A stretch of 64,000 nt of DNA from JAHCHG01 sp965214585 (GCA_965214585.1 OZ243957.1:2604001-2668000); one strand, 5' to 3'; positions 1 to 8,308 are shown, numbered from the stretch's first letter. Notes: generated by a model from the sequence alone, not told the origin. Numbers and translations are program-made.

Positions 1-75
1 ACCCGCAATGCCCAAAAACAGAGCGATAACAATAATCCGATTTTTCAGCGACCATTCGATAATTTTGTGAATCAT
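1..75 (-). CDS. CzcA/CusA-family RND metal efflux pump (N-terminus only)
   Basis: The first 25 codons of a minus-strand gene run off the left edge of the window. The start codon lies at 73-75 and the peptide opens MIHKIIEWSLKNRIIVIALF, followed by LGIAG. This is the typical start of heavy-metal efflux RND permeases: a short cytoplasmic stretch with a K/N-R pair, then transmembrane helix 1. It is the last gene of a minus-strand metal-handling run (MerR regulator, copper ATPase, FixH-like lipoprotein, DUF305 protein), which supports the family assignment. Substrate (Cu/Ag versus Co/Zn/Cd) cannot be told from this fragment. Confidence 0.7.
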   Translation of the reverse strand, partial: MIHKIIEWSLKNRIIVIALFLGIAG

Positions 76-86
76 AAGTTTTATTT

Positions 87-139
87 GTCAGTTGTCAGTT
101 GTCAGTTGATAATTGAAATCAGAACAACTGACAACTGAC
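87..139. repeat. GTCAGTT tandem repeat forming an inverted repeat
   Basis: Three head-to-tail GTCAGTT units at 87-108 are followed by an inverted copy, CAACTGACAACTGAC, at 125-139. They can fold into a 15-bp stem in the gap between the DUF305 gene and the RND pump gene. It could attenuate transcription between the two minus-strand genes. There is no clear T-run, so a terminator role is uncertain. Confidence 0.5.
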
Positions 140-145
140 TACGAA

Positions 146-712
146 CTACTGTTTTTCCAAAAGTTGCTTCATCAAAGCGATCTCTCTTTCCTGTGCTTTG
201 ATAATTTCTTCTGCAAGTTTTTTGACTTCGGGATCGCTTATATCAGCATTGTTACTTGTCAAAATCGCCGACGAATGATGCGGAATCATCGCCTTCATAT
301 ATTGCGTGTCGCCGATAAACGCCTGCGTTCTGACAAAATAAAACGTCAGAGCAAAAACCAAAACGCTTCCCGTCAAAATCGCCGCATTCACCTTTTGATT
401 TTTATACATCCCACGCATAAAAAGCAGCATAATCACAGCCATCGGAGCGATCATCAGAATCGTCATATAAAACCGCATCACGCTCAAATAAACGTGGTCG
501 AACTCCGCCACATTCAAAAACATCACGATATACATACTGATAAAAGATGCCGTCAGCATCAGAGCGAATTTCAAATAACCGCCCGTTTTTCCTTCGCCGT
601 CATCCATATTTTTATGCGTCATTTCGCCCGATTTCTTTTCGCGGCTTATTTCACCGCTTTTCATTTCGTTCGAGTTTATTTCGTTTGTTTCTATATTTTT
701 TACCTTGTTCAT
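146..712 (-). CDS. DUF305 domain membrane protein
   Basis: 188 residues. A charged N-terminus (1-45) is followed by three predicted membrane helices at about 47-69, 83-101 and 110-127. The C-terminal DUF305 segment carries the signature AMIPHHSSAI, with the His pair at 145-146, followed by a helical stretch rich in K/E (KKLAEEIIKAQEREI). DUF305 proteins often accompany copper and other metal-resistance genes, and the His pair is a plausible metal ligand. The gene sits between a FixH-like lipoprotein and a CusA/CzcA-type pump on the same strand, which fits a periplasmic metal-binding accessory role. The biochemical function of the family is not established. Confidence 0.85.
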   Translation of the reverse strand: MNKVKNIETNEINSNEMKSGEISREKKSGEMTHKNMDDGEGKTGGYLKFALMLTASFISMYIVMFLNVAEFDHVYLSVMRFYMTILMIAPMAVIMLLFMRGMYKNQKVNAAILTGSVLVFALTFYFVRTQAFIGDTQYMKAMIPHHSSAILTSNNADISDPEVKKLAEEIIKAQEREIALMKQLLEKQ

Positions 713-777
713 AATTTCCCCTTAATTTTTTTGTTTTGAGTCCACATTTTTAATATGAACTCAAAACTTTCCGTGTT

Positions 778-1206
778 TTATTGTGCTTTCGTTGAAATGG
801 TCGTGCTTCCGCTTTCCGCTCCTTCATAAGAAATCTGAGCAGTCCAATCGCCCGCCATTTCTATATCTAATGCTCCTTTGAAAAGTCCTTTCGTTTCCGT
901 CGTCGTAAGTTGTGCGGCGTTGTTCATTTCCGCCATCGAACCCATCGCCGGCATATTAAAATTCAAAGTCGCCGCGTTGATGTCAACCGGATTTCCCTTG
1001 CCGTCCGTAAAAGCTAAAAATATTTCCTGCCGTCCGTTTTTCAATTTCCCGTCATCGCTCAAAAGCGTAACGGTCAAATTTTCATTAACCTTTTTCGACG
1101 CAATTTCCTGCATATCCGAACCCGTCGCTGCACCGCCGCAAGCCGCCGTAATTGCAGCCAACGAAAGTAGAATTGTTATTCCGATAATTTTTATTGTTTT
1201 TGTCAT
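778..1206 (-). CDS. FixH/YtkA-like lipoprotein
   Basis: 142 residues. There is an N-terminal hydrophobic signal ending in a lipobox (AITAACGG), so the mature protein should be a lipid-anchored periplasmic or outer-membrane protein starting at Cys. The rest is a predicted beta-sandwich with features of the FixH/YtkA-like family: a Met-rich core (FNMPAMGSMAEMNN) and a C-terminal strand pattern around GDWTAQISYEG. Such proteins are frequently found in copper-export operons, and the Met cluster could bind Cu(I). It lies on the same strand as the upstream copper ATPase and downstream DUF305 gene, with an unstructured gap of about 195 bp before it. Confidence 0.75.
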   Translation of the reverse strand: MTKTIKIIGITILLSLAAITAACGGAATGSDMQEIASKKVNENLTVTLLSDDGKLKNGRQEIFLAFTDGKGNPVDINAATLNFNMPAMGSMAEMNNAAQLTTTETKGLFKGALDIEMAGDWTAQISYEGAESGSTTISTKAQ

Positions 1207-1401
1207 TTTTATATTTCTCCTATTTATTAAATTGATTTAAAAATCTGCGAAAATTCGCCTAATCAGCGTTCATCCGCGTTCTATTTCTTAATGACTTTAT
1301 TCGCGTTTATTCGCGGGCAGACTTCTTCCCGCTTTTTAAACGAAGAAACGCCCGATTTTAGACACAAACAGCCTAAAAAAAGACGCACTTCTGCTTTAAA
1401 G

Positions 1402-1797
1402 TTAAATTAAGATTCTTTGATGTCGGATATATTTCGGCAGGAATTGGCGAGGCTGAACGCTATCAGCGAAAATTAAATCGCTGTCTTCTTTCGGCGTGGT
1501 CGAAAAAAGAATCTCGAACAGCGAAATCTTTTCCGAAGCGATTATTGCGGGAGCAAAATTTAATTGAATTATCGTCGCCGTATGCGTCGGCATATTTTGT
1601 GAACAAATAAGCACGCGGCACAGATAATTTGCATCGGCATTTTTCGGCTTCTGAGATTTCGCCGAATTTTTCTTACAGCATTTCATCGGGCAGACGTTTT
1701 CCTTCATCTTCATATCGCCGCTTTGCAAAGGTGTTCCCGCGAACACACTTACAGATAGCACGAGTATAAAAAATAAGGTTTTCAGCCGATTAAACAT
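1402..1797 (-). CDS. small secreted Cys-rich protein in copper cluster
   Basis: 131 residues with an N-terminal signal-like hydrophobic stretch (LKTLFFILVLSVSVFAG). Just after it comes a Cys/Met/Lys-rich patch (MKMKENVCPMKCCKKN) that could bind a soft metal. The remainder is not recognisable. It lies 53 bp downstream of the copper P-type ATPase on the same strand, so co-transcription is plausible. A metal-chaperone or sensor role is inference from the Cys motif and the location only. Confidence 0.6.
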   Translation of the reverse strand: MFNRLKTLFFILVLSVSVFAGTPLQSGDMKMKENVCPMKCCKKNSAKSQKPKNADANYLCRVLICSQNMPTHTATIIQLNFAPAIIASEKISLFEILFSTTPKEDSDLIFADSVQPRQFLPKYIRHQRILI

Positions 1798-1850
1798 AAT
1801 TTTAATATATGAGTTTGAACAATTTTTGTCAACAATTCTAATTTCCGATA

Positions 1851-4328
1851 TTAAAGTTTCAAATTCCTCAACCGCAGAGCATTTAAGATCACCGAAACCG
1901 AACTGAAGGTCATCGCCGCCGATGCGATCATCGGCGAGAGCAGAACGCCGATCAACGGAAACAAAACGCCCGCCGCAATCGGCACGCCGACAAGGTTGTA
2001 AACGAATGCGAAAAACAGATTTTGCCGAATGTTGCTCATCGTCGCTTCGCTTAATTTTTTTGCTTTCAGGATTCCGAGCAGATCGCCTCTCAAAAGCGTT
2101 ATATCAGCCGATTCCATCGCTGCGTCCGTTCCCGTTCCCATTGCAATTCCGATTTGCGCCTGAGCAAGCGCGGGAGCATCATTTACGCCGTCGCCAGCCA
2201 TCGCTACGATTTTTCCTTGGGCTTGTAATTCTTTTATCTTTTCGGCTTTTTGTTCGGGTGAAACTTCGGCGAAAACCCGGTCAATGTTTAATTTTTTTGC
2301 TGCGGCTTCGGCGGTTTTGGCGTTGTCGCCGGTCATCATTATAACTTCGATATTTTGCCGATGAAGTTCGTCAATCGCTTCTTTTGCCGTTTGTTTTACC
2401 GAATCCGCCACACCGATCAAACCTGCAAATTTCCCGTCAATTGATACGAACATAACGGTTTGCCCTTGAGTTTGAAGTTGTTCGGCTTTTTCGTAACCGA
2501 CGGATGTTTCTTTGCTAAGAACGAAACTACCGTTACCGATTTTGATTTCTCTGCCGTCAACTTTTCCAAAGACTCCTCTGCCCGTTACCGATTCAAAATT
2601 TTCGGGTTTTAGTAATTCGATGCCTTTTTCGTTCGCCCCTTCAACGATTGATTCCGCCAACGGATGTTCGCTCGATTTTTCAAGTGATGCGGCGAGTTTT
2701 AATAATTCGTCTTCCGAAATTTCTGCGTCTTTGTTTACAGATACCTTTTGCAGACGCGGTTTTCCTTCGGTTAAAGTTCCTGTTTTATCAACTACGATTA
2801 CATTGACCTTTTCCAAAGTTTCTAATGCTTCCGCCTTTTTGACCAAAACGCCCGATTTTGCGCCGCGTCCCGTGCCGACCATTATTGACATCGGCGTTGC
2901 AAGTCCCAAAGCGCACGGGCAGGCGATTATCAAAACCGAAACCGCCGCGACGAGTGCGTAGGTAAATGAACCGAAAATCATCCAGACGACAAATGCGGCA
3001 ATTGCCGTCAAAATTACGGCGGGAACGAAATATGCCGAAACGACATCAGCAAGACGCTGAATCGGTGCTTGCGAACGCTGGGCTTCGCCGACCATTCGGA
3101 CGATTTGTGCCAGCAATGTGTCGCTTCCGACGTTTTCCGCTTTCATTATGAAACCGCGTTTTCCGTTGATCGTGCCGCCGATAACTTTGTCGCCGACGGC
3201 TTTTTCGACGGGAATTGATTCGCCCGTAACCATTGATTCATCAACAAAAGTTTCGCCTTCTGCAATCACTCCGTCAACGGGAACTTTTTCATTTGCTCTA
3301 ACCCGCAAAGCCGCGCCGATCTGCACGTCTTTTAAGGATATTTCTTCTTCCGTGCCGTCCTCAAAAACGACAATTGCCGTTTCGGGTGCAAGTCCGAGAA
3401 GTTCTCTGATCGCCGAAGATGTCCGGCTTCTGGCGCGGAGTTCCAAAACCTGTCCGAGCAGAACGAGCGTGATGATTACCGCCGCCGCTTCAAAATAAAC
3501 CGCGATCAGATTTTCTTCATTTCGCATCGAAGCGGGGAAAATGCTTGGAAAAATCAGAGCAATAAGACTGTAAACAAAAGCCGCGCCCGTTCCCATCGCA
3601 ACGAGCGTGAACATATTCGGGCTGACGTTTTTTACCGATGCCCAAGCTCTCTGGAAAAAGGGAAGTCCGCCCCAAATTACAACCGGAGCTGCAAGAACGA
3701 ATTGAATCCAAAGCGAGATTTTCGGCAAAACGATTTCGTTAAATCCCGGAATCATTTCTGCCATTGCGAGAATAAACACGGGAATCGTCAACGCGGCGGA
3801 AATTCGGAAACGCCGCGTCATATTTGCCAATTCGGGATCGGGTTTATCGTCGAGCGTAATAATCATCGGCTCTAAAGCCATTCCGCAAATCGGGCAGCTG
3901 CCCGGACCGATCTGCACGATTTCCGGGTCCATCGGACAAGTATATTCGATGCCTTCGCTTTCAGCTTCAAATTTTTCCTCTTCCTGTTCTTCTAAAAAAC
4001 TTTTCGGATTCTGGCGAAATTTTGTCAGGCAGCTTTTTGCACAAAAGTAGAAAGTTTCATTTTCAAACTTATATTCTCCGGCGGAAGTTTCCGGCGCAAC
4101 GCTCATTCCGCAGACGGGATCAATAAATTTCTCGGCAGAAGTATCGGCTGGTTTTCTCTGGATTTGTATAAAGTTCGCGGGCGTTATCGCTTTGACCTTT
4201 TCTTGAAATTTTTTTAAGCAGTTCGGACAGCAGAAGTAGAAAGTTTTGCCGTCGCGTTCGGTTTTTGCGGGTGCAGTTTCAGGATTTACGGTCATTCCGC
4301 AGATAGGGTCTGTAAATACTTTGCTCAT
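1851..4328 (-). CDS. copA: copper-translocating P-type (P1B) ATPase with two YHS domains
   Basis: About 825 residues, an inner-membrane Cu(I) exporter. Two N-terminal YHS metal-binding domains (DPICGM near residue 9, DPVCGM near residue 71) precede a heavy-metal-binding segment (CPMDPEIV...CPICGM, about 130-152). The catalytic core is complete: TGES actuator loop (369-372), the ion-binding CPC in the membrane (470-472), the phosphorylated DKTGT (514-518), the SSEHPLAES nucleotide-domain motif and GDGVNDAPAL. I chose the ATG at 4328, which has a GAGAAA ribosome-binding-like stretch. An upstream in-frame TTG at 4352 lacks a well-spaced site. A MerR-type promoter lies directly upstream, between this gene and the MerR gene. 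Confidence 0.95.
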   Translation of the reverse strand: MSKVFTDPICGMTVNPETAPAKTERDGKTFYFCCPNCLKKFQEKVKAITPANFIQIQRKPADTSAEKFIDPVCGMSVAPETSAGEYKFENETFYFCAKSCLTKFRQNPKSFLEEQEEEKFEAESEGIEYTCPMDPEIVQIGPGSCPICGMALEPMIITLDDKPDPELANMTRRFRISAALTIPVFILAMAEMIPGFNEIVLPKISLWIQFVLAAPVVIWGGLPFFQRAWASVKNVSPNMFTLVAMGTGAAFVYSLIALIFPSIFPASMRNEENLIAVYFEAAAVIITLVLLGQVLELRARSRTSSAIRELLGLAPETAIVVFEDGTEEEISLKDVQIGAALRVRANEKVPVDGVIAEGETFVDESMVTGESIPVEKAVGDKVIGGTINGKRGFIMKAENVGSDTLLAQIVRMVGEAQRSQAPIQRLADVVSAYFVPAVILTAIAAFVVWMIFGSFTYALVAAVSVLIIACPCALGLATPMSIMVGTGRGAKSGVLVKKAEALETLEKVNVIVVDKTGTLTEGKPRLQKVSVNKDAEISEDELLKLAASLEKSSEHPLAESIVEGANEKGIELLKPENFESVTGRGVFGKVDGREIKIGNGSFVLSKETSVGYEKAEQLQTQGQTVMFVSIDGKFAGLIGVADSVKQTAKEAIDELHRQNIEVIMMTGDNAKTAEAAAKKLNIDRVFAEVSPEQKAEKIKELQAQGKIVAMAGDGVNDAPALAQAQIGIAMGTGTDAAMESADITLLRGDLLGILKAKKLSEATMSNIRQNLFFAFVYNLVGVPIAAGVLFPLIGVLLSPMIASAAMTFSSVSVILNALRLRNLKL

Positions 4329-4381
4329 ATAAATTTCTCGCAATTGACTCAAACCTCGTTCGGTTTTTCTCTCTCAAAAGT

Positions 4382-4413
4382 ATTATACAACCTGTGTGTA
4401 ACTATCAAGTCAA
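4382..4413 (-). promoter_or_regulatory. MerR-type promoter for copA with a 20-bp spacer
   Basis: Read on the minus strand, a -35-like TTGACT (4413-4408) and a perfect -10 TATAAT (4387-4382) are separated by 20 bp rather than the usual 17. Overlong spacers of 19-20 bp are the hallmark of promoters activated by MerR-family proteins, which untwist the DNA. An imperfect dyad, ACTTG...CAGGT, lies inside the spacer. The site sits in the gap between the merR-like gene and copA, so the regulator probably activates copA, and possibly the genes after it, in response to metal. Confidence 0.7.
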
Positions 4414-4426
4414 ATCGGGGCAGAAA

Positions 4427-4834
4427 TTATTCGGCAAAACTCTCGATCAAATGACAAACCGAATGACCGTCAGGCAGAGCGTTTTCCATCTTATCCCAGA
4501 TAGTTTTAGCCTTTTCCATCTTCTTTTGCATTTCCTTTAATTGTTTGATCTTCTTACGGTTTTCCTCAAGCCTCTGAATAATAATCTCACGAACCAGAGG
4601 ACACGGAGAATTTCCTTTATCGGCTTCGTCTAAAATCGCCGAAATTTCCTTGAGCGTAAATCCCAATTCCTTAGCGTTGTTGATAAATCGCATCAAAGTA
4701 ATATCCGAAGATTTGTAAACTTTATAGCCGTTTGCCGAATTCCGCTTCGGTTTGAGCAAACCTATCTTTGTATAATGTCGAACGGTGTGAACCGTTGCAT
4801 CAGTTTCTTTTGCTAATATTGCTACTGTCAACAT
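4427..4834 (-). CDS. MerR-family metal-responsive regulator
   Basis: 135 residues. The N-terminal MerR winged helix (about 2-70) shows TVHTVRHYTKIGLLKP and the LGFTLKEI second-half motif. A long dimerisation helix follows (83-115). Cys78 (NSPCPLV) and Cys127 (SVCHLIESF) are placed like the metal-sensing cysteines of CueR/ZntR/CadR-type regulators. The SxCHLIE ending is common in the Zn/Cd/Pb- and Hg-responsive branch, so the inducer may not be copper alone. It is encoded directly upstream of copA on the same strand, and a promoter with a 20-bp spacer lies between them. Confidence 0.88.
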   Translation of the reverse strand: MLTVAILAKETDATVHTVRHYTKIGLLKPKRNSANGYKVYKSSDITLMRFINNAKELGFTLKEISAILDEADKGNSPCPLVREIIIQRLEENRKKIKQLKEMQKKMEKAKTIWDKMENALPDGHSVCHLIESFAE

Positions 4835-4973
4835 ATCTGTTCTTTAAGTATTTTATTGTTTAGTTTCAATATCTAACATTAGTTTGAAACAAGAGAAAAC
4901 TTCAAGGGCAAAATATGATTTGATTTGTCAATCAAATTGCCAAACTAGGGAGTCTTTTCTATAAACAGATGCA

Positions 4974-5007
4974 AAAATGCCGCACTTCTTTTACAAGTAC
5001 GGCATTT
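4974..5007 (-). terminator. intrinsic terminator-like hairpin
   Basis: AAATGCCG-ACTT pairs with AAGT-CGGCATTT around a 7-base loop. On the minus strand the stem is followed by TTTTTGC. It would end minus-strand transcription from the AAA+ cassette before the merR gene. Confidence 0.65.
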
Positions 5008-5027
5008 CGTATTTAAGTAAATTAACG

Positions 5028-5061
5028 GTCAACCGAATCAAAATTCGATAAACCGTTGACC
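5028..5061 (-). terminator. hairpin downstream of the lpdA remnant
   Basis: GGTCAAC (5028-5034) pairs with GTTGACC (5055-5061), with a nested CGAAT/ATTCG stem. It lies just after the stop codon of the lpdA 3' remnant on the minus strand. It may be the original terminator of the gene copy whose 3' end survives here. Confidence 0.45.
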
Positions 5062-5065
5062 ACAC

Positions 5066-5129
5066 AAAATTACATACGAATCGTCAAATCGTGAACGCCT
5101 TCCGCCGCTTCCGTCATTGATTCGGAAAC
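5066..5129 (-). pseudogene. remnant of an lpdA 3' end (second copy of the last 19 codons)
   Basis: On the minus strand this segment reads VSESMTEAAEGVHDLTIRM and a stop. The intact lpdA at 8309 ends VSESMMEAAEGVHDLTIHM. At DNA level 60 of 64 bases match (5066-5129 versus 8305-8368). Homology begins just after the catalytic HPT of lpdA and stops four bases past the stop codon. Two of the four differences are silent third-position changes, so this is a diverged allele rather than a fresh copy. Together with intact lpdA it brackets the AT-rich AAA+ cassette like a pair of attachment sites or recombination scars. Confidence 0.85.
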
Positions 5130-5135
5130 TATAAA

Positions 5136-5354
5136 TTAAGCGGCAATTTTTTCGCATTCCATTTGAAAATTAATGATTTTTTTTGCCTCAATTTCGGAAA
5201 TTTCTTCTAACAAGCCATCGAACATTTCACTATCTAAAATCCGATCTCTGAGCCATTCTCCGCCCCGCAGACTTTCGGCGATCCCGTCATCGCCGTAACG
5301 TCCGATTTTTATAATTTCACCTGTTTTTTGATTTCTTAAAATAAAATAATCCAT
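5136..5354 (-). CDS. small hypothetical protein (possible immunity-type partner)
   Basis: 72 residues, acidic, with no membrane segment. It opens MDYFILRNQKTGEIIKIGRY and has a C-terminal acidic helix (DGLLEEISEIEAKKI). I recall similar short proteins after polymorphic-toxin-like ORFs, but I cannot name a family with confidence. Its start lies 3 bp after the stop of the 106-residue ORF, so the two are probably co-translated, and its stop lies 7 bp from the lpdA remnant. It is the last gene of the AT-rich cassette. Confidence 0.55.
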   Translation of the reverse strand: MDYFILRNQKTGEIIKIGRYGDDGIAESLRGGEWLRDRILDSEMFDGLLEEISEIEAKKIINFQMECEKIAA

Positions 5355-5356
5355 AG

Positions 5357-5677
5357 TTAAATTTTTGCAGGTCTTTCCTCGATTGTTTTATAAAAGCCTT
5401 TTGCATAATTTTCAAACTCTAAAATAAACATATAGCGCAATACGTCATTAACACTTTCGGACACTTGGCGTAATTCGATAAAATTAGTTTCAGCTAAAAC
5501 AATCAACTTTCGTATTAAAGATTCTTGTGATTTAAATTTATATTCTAAACCGACAATTTCGGCAAAAACTTTTCGTGCGATGATTTGCAAATCGGCGGTG
5601 ATTCGTTGCTCATTCCCAACGGCTTGCGCGAGTAACTTGCGGGCAAAAATTTGTGCAGTTTGATAATTTTCAATCAC
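5357..5677 (-). CDS. hypothetical helical protein, possibly a truncated RelA/SpoT-like toxin domain
   Basis: 106 residues, no signal or membrane segment. The pattern GLEYKFKSQESLIRKL, then VNDVLRYMFIL and FYKTIEE, resembles the first part of RelA/SpoT-like nucleotidyltransferase domains of polymorphic toxins (helix, K-S-x-S-x-x-R-K, then the D-x-L-R-Y strand). The expected catalytic remainder is missing: the ORF stops shortly after KTIEE. If the match is right, this is a decayed or inactive toxin tip, with the 72-residue ORF as its former immunity partner. The resemblance is from memory of motifs and is tentative. Confidence 0.5.
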   Translation of the reverse strand: MIENYQTAQIFARKLLAQAVGNEQRITADLQIIARKVFAEIVGLEYKFKSQESLIRKLIVLAETNFIELRQVSESVNDVLRYMFILEFENYAKGFYKTIEERPAKI

Positions 5678-5686
5678 ACGAGAAGT

Positions 5687-7639
5687 TTATTTAACACTTT
5701 GCAAATCCGTCATTCCCGGAATGTCTGTTTCTTCAATGGTTGAAAGCATTTCGTCGTCAACATTTGGAAGAAAAACGATTCTGTTTGCTTGATTATTTAT
5801 TGTCATTTCGTATAAATTTCTGGCAAGCCTGCCGTTGCCGAAAGTTTTATCCCGCGTTTCGTATAAAACGGAAAATAATTTTATCAGATCGTCGTGAGTT
5901 GTTGAACTTAGTTTATAGCCGCCGTTGGTGCAAAACAATTCAAAAATTTCTACCAATTGTTCGGGCGTGTAATCTTCAAACTCAAGATATTTATTAAACC
6001 GAGAACGCAAACCCGGATTTGTTTGTAAAAACGCGCTCATTTTGTCCGTGTAACCTGCTACGACGACAATCAAATCATCTCGATTGTCTTCCATCATTTT
6101 CAAAAGCGTGTCAATCGCTTCGCGCCCGAAATCATTGTCGCCGCCTGTGCTGAGTGTATATGCTTCGTCAATGAACAAAACGCCGCCGATTGCTTCGCTG
6201 ACAACTTCTCGAACATTCAAAGCTGTTTGTCCGACATAACCGGCGACAAGTCCGGCGCGGTCAGTTTCTATAAGATGCCCTTCGCTTAAAATTCCGAGAG
6301 ATTTGTAAATTTGCGAAAGAAGACGCGCAACCGTCGTTTTTCCTGTTCCCGGATTTCCGTAAAAAACGAGATGACGCGAAAGCGGTTGAACAGCCATTCC
6401 TTTAGCTTCGCGCATTTTTTGAACTTTGAGAAAATTGACAAGTTGTGCAACATCGTTTTTAACTTTGTCCAATCCCACCAGAGAATTCAATTCACCTGTC
6501 AATTCATCCAAACTTTTCGATTCAGGTAATTCATAGTCATAAGTATCGTTATCAATATCTTCGTCATCTTCCGCTTCTTCTTCATCAGGAATATATTTAA
6601 ATAATAAGTCTTTATATTCCGATAAAAGTATTTGTTCTTCCTCACAAATGTTTCCGTCGGCTTTGGTTACTGCTTTTGCATATTTGAAAAACATTGATTT
6701 GGCTTGGGTTGCGAAACTAGTTTCATTACGCTCGTCATATAACTGCAAATACTTAACCGAGCGGGGAACTGACAAATAATTAAGAAAAGTATATTCTATA
6801 ACACTTTCATAAATTTCATTTTGGTAATGTTTATTATCGAAATCTTTGTAATCTTTTTCATTATTAAGAAACATATTAATATCTGTGATAAATGCTGCTT
6901 CGGATTTTTTAATTTTTTTATCAGCATAAGCAAAAGTTTCGCTAATTTTTTGCAGATCAAATCTAATTGAGTATAAGTTAAACTTATCAATATTCCTCAT
7001 TTCCTCATCCATTTCTTTAAGAGGAGGCAGTAAATCTGCAATTGTAGTTTCTAAATAAATAATGAATTCTTCACTATTTTCGTGCCGATATTCTTTTGGG
7101 GATATATCGAGTTCAAAGAAATTATCCTTAAATAATTCTATCTCAAATTTTGAAAGAGTTTTCTTTTGAATTTCAGTAAGAGGAAGTCCATCAGCATTAC
7201 AAACAGCATTTGCATACTCAAAAAGCATTGACCTAGCGTGGAGTCCTGAGTCTGTTTTATTTTCCTTATCATATCTATCTAAACGAGGAATTATGCCGCT
7301 ATCGAAACGACCAAATTCATAAACATCTTTATTTAACCAATATTCCATATTCTCTGAATTTTTTCCATCCTCTCCGGCTTCTTTTGGATTGATAAAATCT
7401 ATTATGTCCCAAACAAATAATGCTTTAGATTCTGAAGAAATTTTATCAAGACTAGCAAAAAGTTGACCTAATTCTCTAAATTCCCAAGCCAATTCACTAT
7501 ATCCAGACACCCAATTCGGATTAGATTCATGCCAACTAGCTTCGTGTTTATCTGTGGATGTTTTGAGATGTCCGATAAATGTGGGAATTACCGTTTTAAG
7601 GTATTCTATAAATGCCGGACTGTCTTTATGTCTTGTCAT
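5687..7639 (-). CDS. AAA+ ATPase (CbbX/SpoVK type) with two N-terminal TerB-like repeats
   Basis: 650 residues, cytoplasmic. The N-terminal half is two copies of a helical domain of about 165 residues (about 7-171 and 189-348). Each starts S-x-x-F-I-x-Y-L and ends in a TerB-like AKAVTKADGNICEEEQ or ANAVCNADGLPLTEIQ helix pair. An acidic linker (352-370) leads to a CbbX/SpoVK-type AAA+ module: Walker A GNPGTGKT (428-435), Walker B VLFIDE (487-492), sensor-like VVAGYT (527-532) and an Arg-finger LRSRF (544-548). The 173-residue gene upstream is a third copy of the repeat domain. CbbX/SpoVK-type ATPases act as remodellers of protein assemblies and occur near ESX and toxin loci; the target here is unknown. 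The AT-rich codon use differs from lpdA. Confidence 0.8.
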   Translation of the reverse strand: MTRHKDSPAFIEYLKTVIPTFIGHLKTSTDKHEASWHESNPNWVSGYSELAWEFRELGQLFASLDKISSESKALFVWDIIDFINPKEAGEDGKNSENMEYWLNKDVYEFGRFDSGIIPRLDRYDKENKTDSGLHARSMLFEYANAVCNADGLPLTEIQKKTLSKFEIELFKDNFFELDISPKEYRHENSEEFIIYLETTIADLLPPLKEMDEEMRNIDKFNLYSIRFDLQKISETFAYADKKIKKSEAAFITDINMFLNNEKDYKDFDNKHYQNEIYESVIEYTFLNYLSVPRSVKYLQLYDERNETSFATQAKSMFFKYAKAVTKADGNICEEEQILLSEYKDLLFKYIPDEEEAEDDEDIDNDTYDYELPESKSLDELTGELNSLVGLDKVKNDVAQLVNFLKVQKMREAKGMAVQPLSRHLVFYGNPGTGKTTVARLLSQIYKSLGILSEGHLIETDRAGLVAGYVGQTALNVREVVSEAIGGVLFIDEAYTLSTGGDNDFGREAIDTLLKMMEDNRDDLIVVVAGYTDKMSAFLQTNPGLRSRFNKYLEFEDYTPEQLVEIFELFCTNGGYKLSSTTHDDLIKLFSVLYETRDKTFGNGRLARNLYEMTINNQANRIVFLPNVDDEMLSTIEETDIPGMTDLQSVK

Positions 7640-7654
7640 AAATTTTAAGTTTTC

Positions 7655-8176
7655 TTAAAAATTTTCATCTAATACTGCTTGATAATTTGAAAGACTTCTA
7701 AATTGAATATCCGACATTTTACCATTTTCCGCTAAACAAACCGCACTTGCATATCGAATCAACATTTCTTTCGATTTAGTTTGTAATTTTCTTAACTCAA
7801 TAGACTTATATACCTTAATATAGTTAACGGTTCCGGGATATTCTAAGGAATCAAAATCTTCATACAAATAGACATTGTGAGGCATAAGCATTATTTCTCT
7901 CAGAAGTCGAGTGCTATCATTATCAAAGTCGTTAACTCCTAAAAAGGATTGTATGTCGTAAATAAATGCAGCTTCTCGCTCAGTAATATTATTGTTCAGA
8001 AAAGAAAAATGTCCACCTATTAACCATAAATCATGTGCTATGCAATGATAACCATTAGGTGTTATATCTCCCGCTTTCCAAAGAGTCCAAAGGTGATCCT
8101 CAATCGCCTTGACCAAATCTGGCACTACTGTTTTGAGGTATCGTATAAATTCTGGACTATTAGGGTGTTTATACAT
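7655..8176 (-). CDS. TerB-like single-domain protein, paralogue of the AAA+ N-terminus
   Basis: 173 residues, no membrane segment. The opening NSPEFIRYLKTVVP and the ending MLIRYASAVCLAENGKMSDIQ match both N-terminal repeats of the neighbouring AAA+ protein along their full length, so this is a free-standing copy of that domain. It is first in the minus-strand cassette, 15 bp upstream of the ATPase gene. A role as adaptor or assembly partner of the ATPase is the natural inference, but the family is not one I can name beyond TerB-like. Confidence 0.7.
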   Translation of the reverse strand: MYKHPNSPEFIRYLKTVVPDLVKAIEDHLWTLWKAGDITPNGYHCIAHDLWLIGGHFSFLNNNITEREAAFIYDIQSFLGVNDFDNDSTRLLREIMLMPHNVYLYEDFDSLEYPGTVNYIKVYKSIELRKLQTKSKEMLIRYASAVCLAENGKMSDIQFRSLSNYQAVLDENF

Positions 8177-8263
8177 ACTATTTGTTCACCTCTATTTCGA
8201 TAAAGTATTATATAAATTAAAATGTGTTGAATTCGTTTTCTATTTTTATAGACAACCTAATTG

Positions 8264-8299
8264 TTCTCAAACGCTCATTTGATTATAAGCGTTTGAGAA
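8264..8299 (-). terminator. lpdA terminator
   Basis: TTCTCAAACGCT (8264-8275) pairs perfectly with AGCGTTTGAGAA (8288-8299) to form a 12-bp stem. It starts 10 bases past the lpdA stop on the minus strand. It separates lpdA from the AAA+ cassette. Confidence 0.7.
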
Positions 8300-8308
8300 A
8301 TTAAAAAA

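Noticed and set aside
113..739. Long plus-strand ORF opposite the DUF305 gene
   Set aside because: Shadow of a real minus-strand gene; its protein is low-complexity (R/H/N rich) with no family features.
1313..1337. GCGGG/CCCGC hairpin followed by T5
   Set aside because: Short stem, and no plus-strand gene upstream to terminate; flanking genes are on the minus strand.
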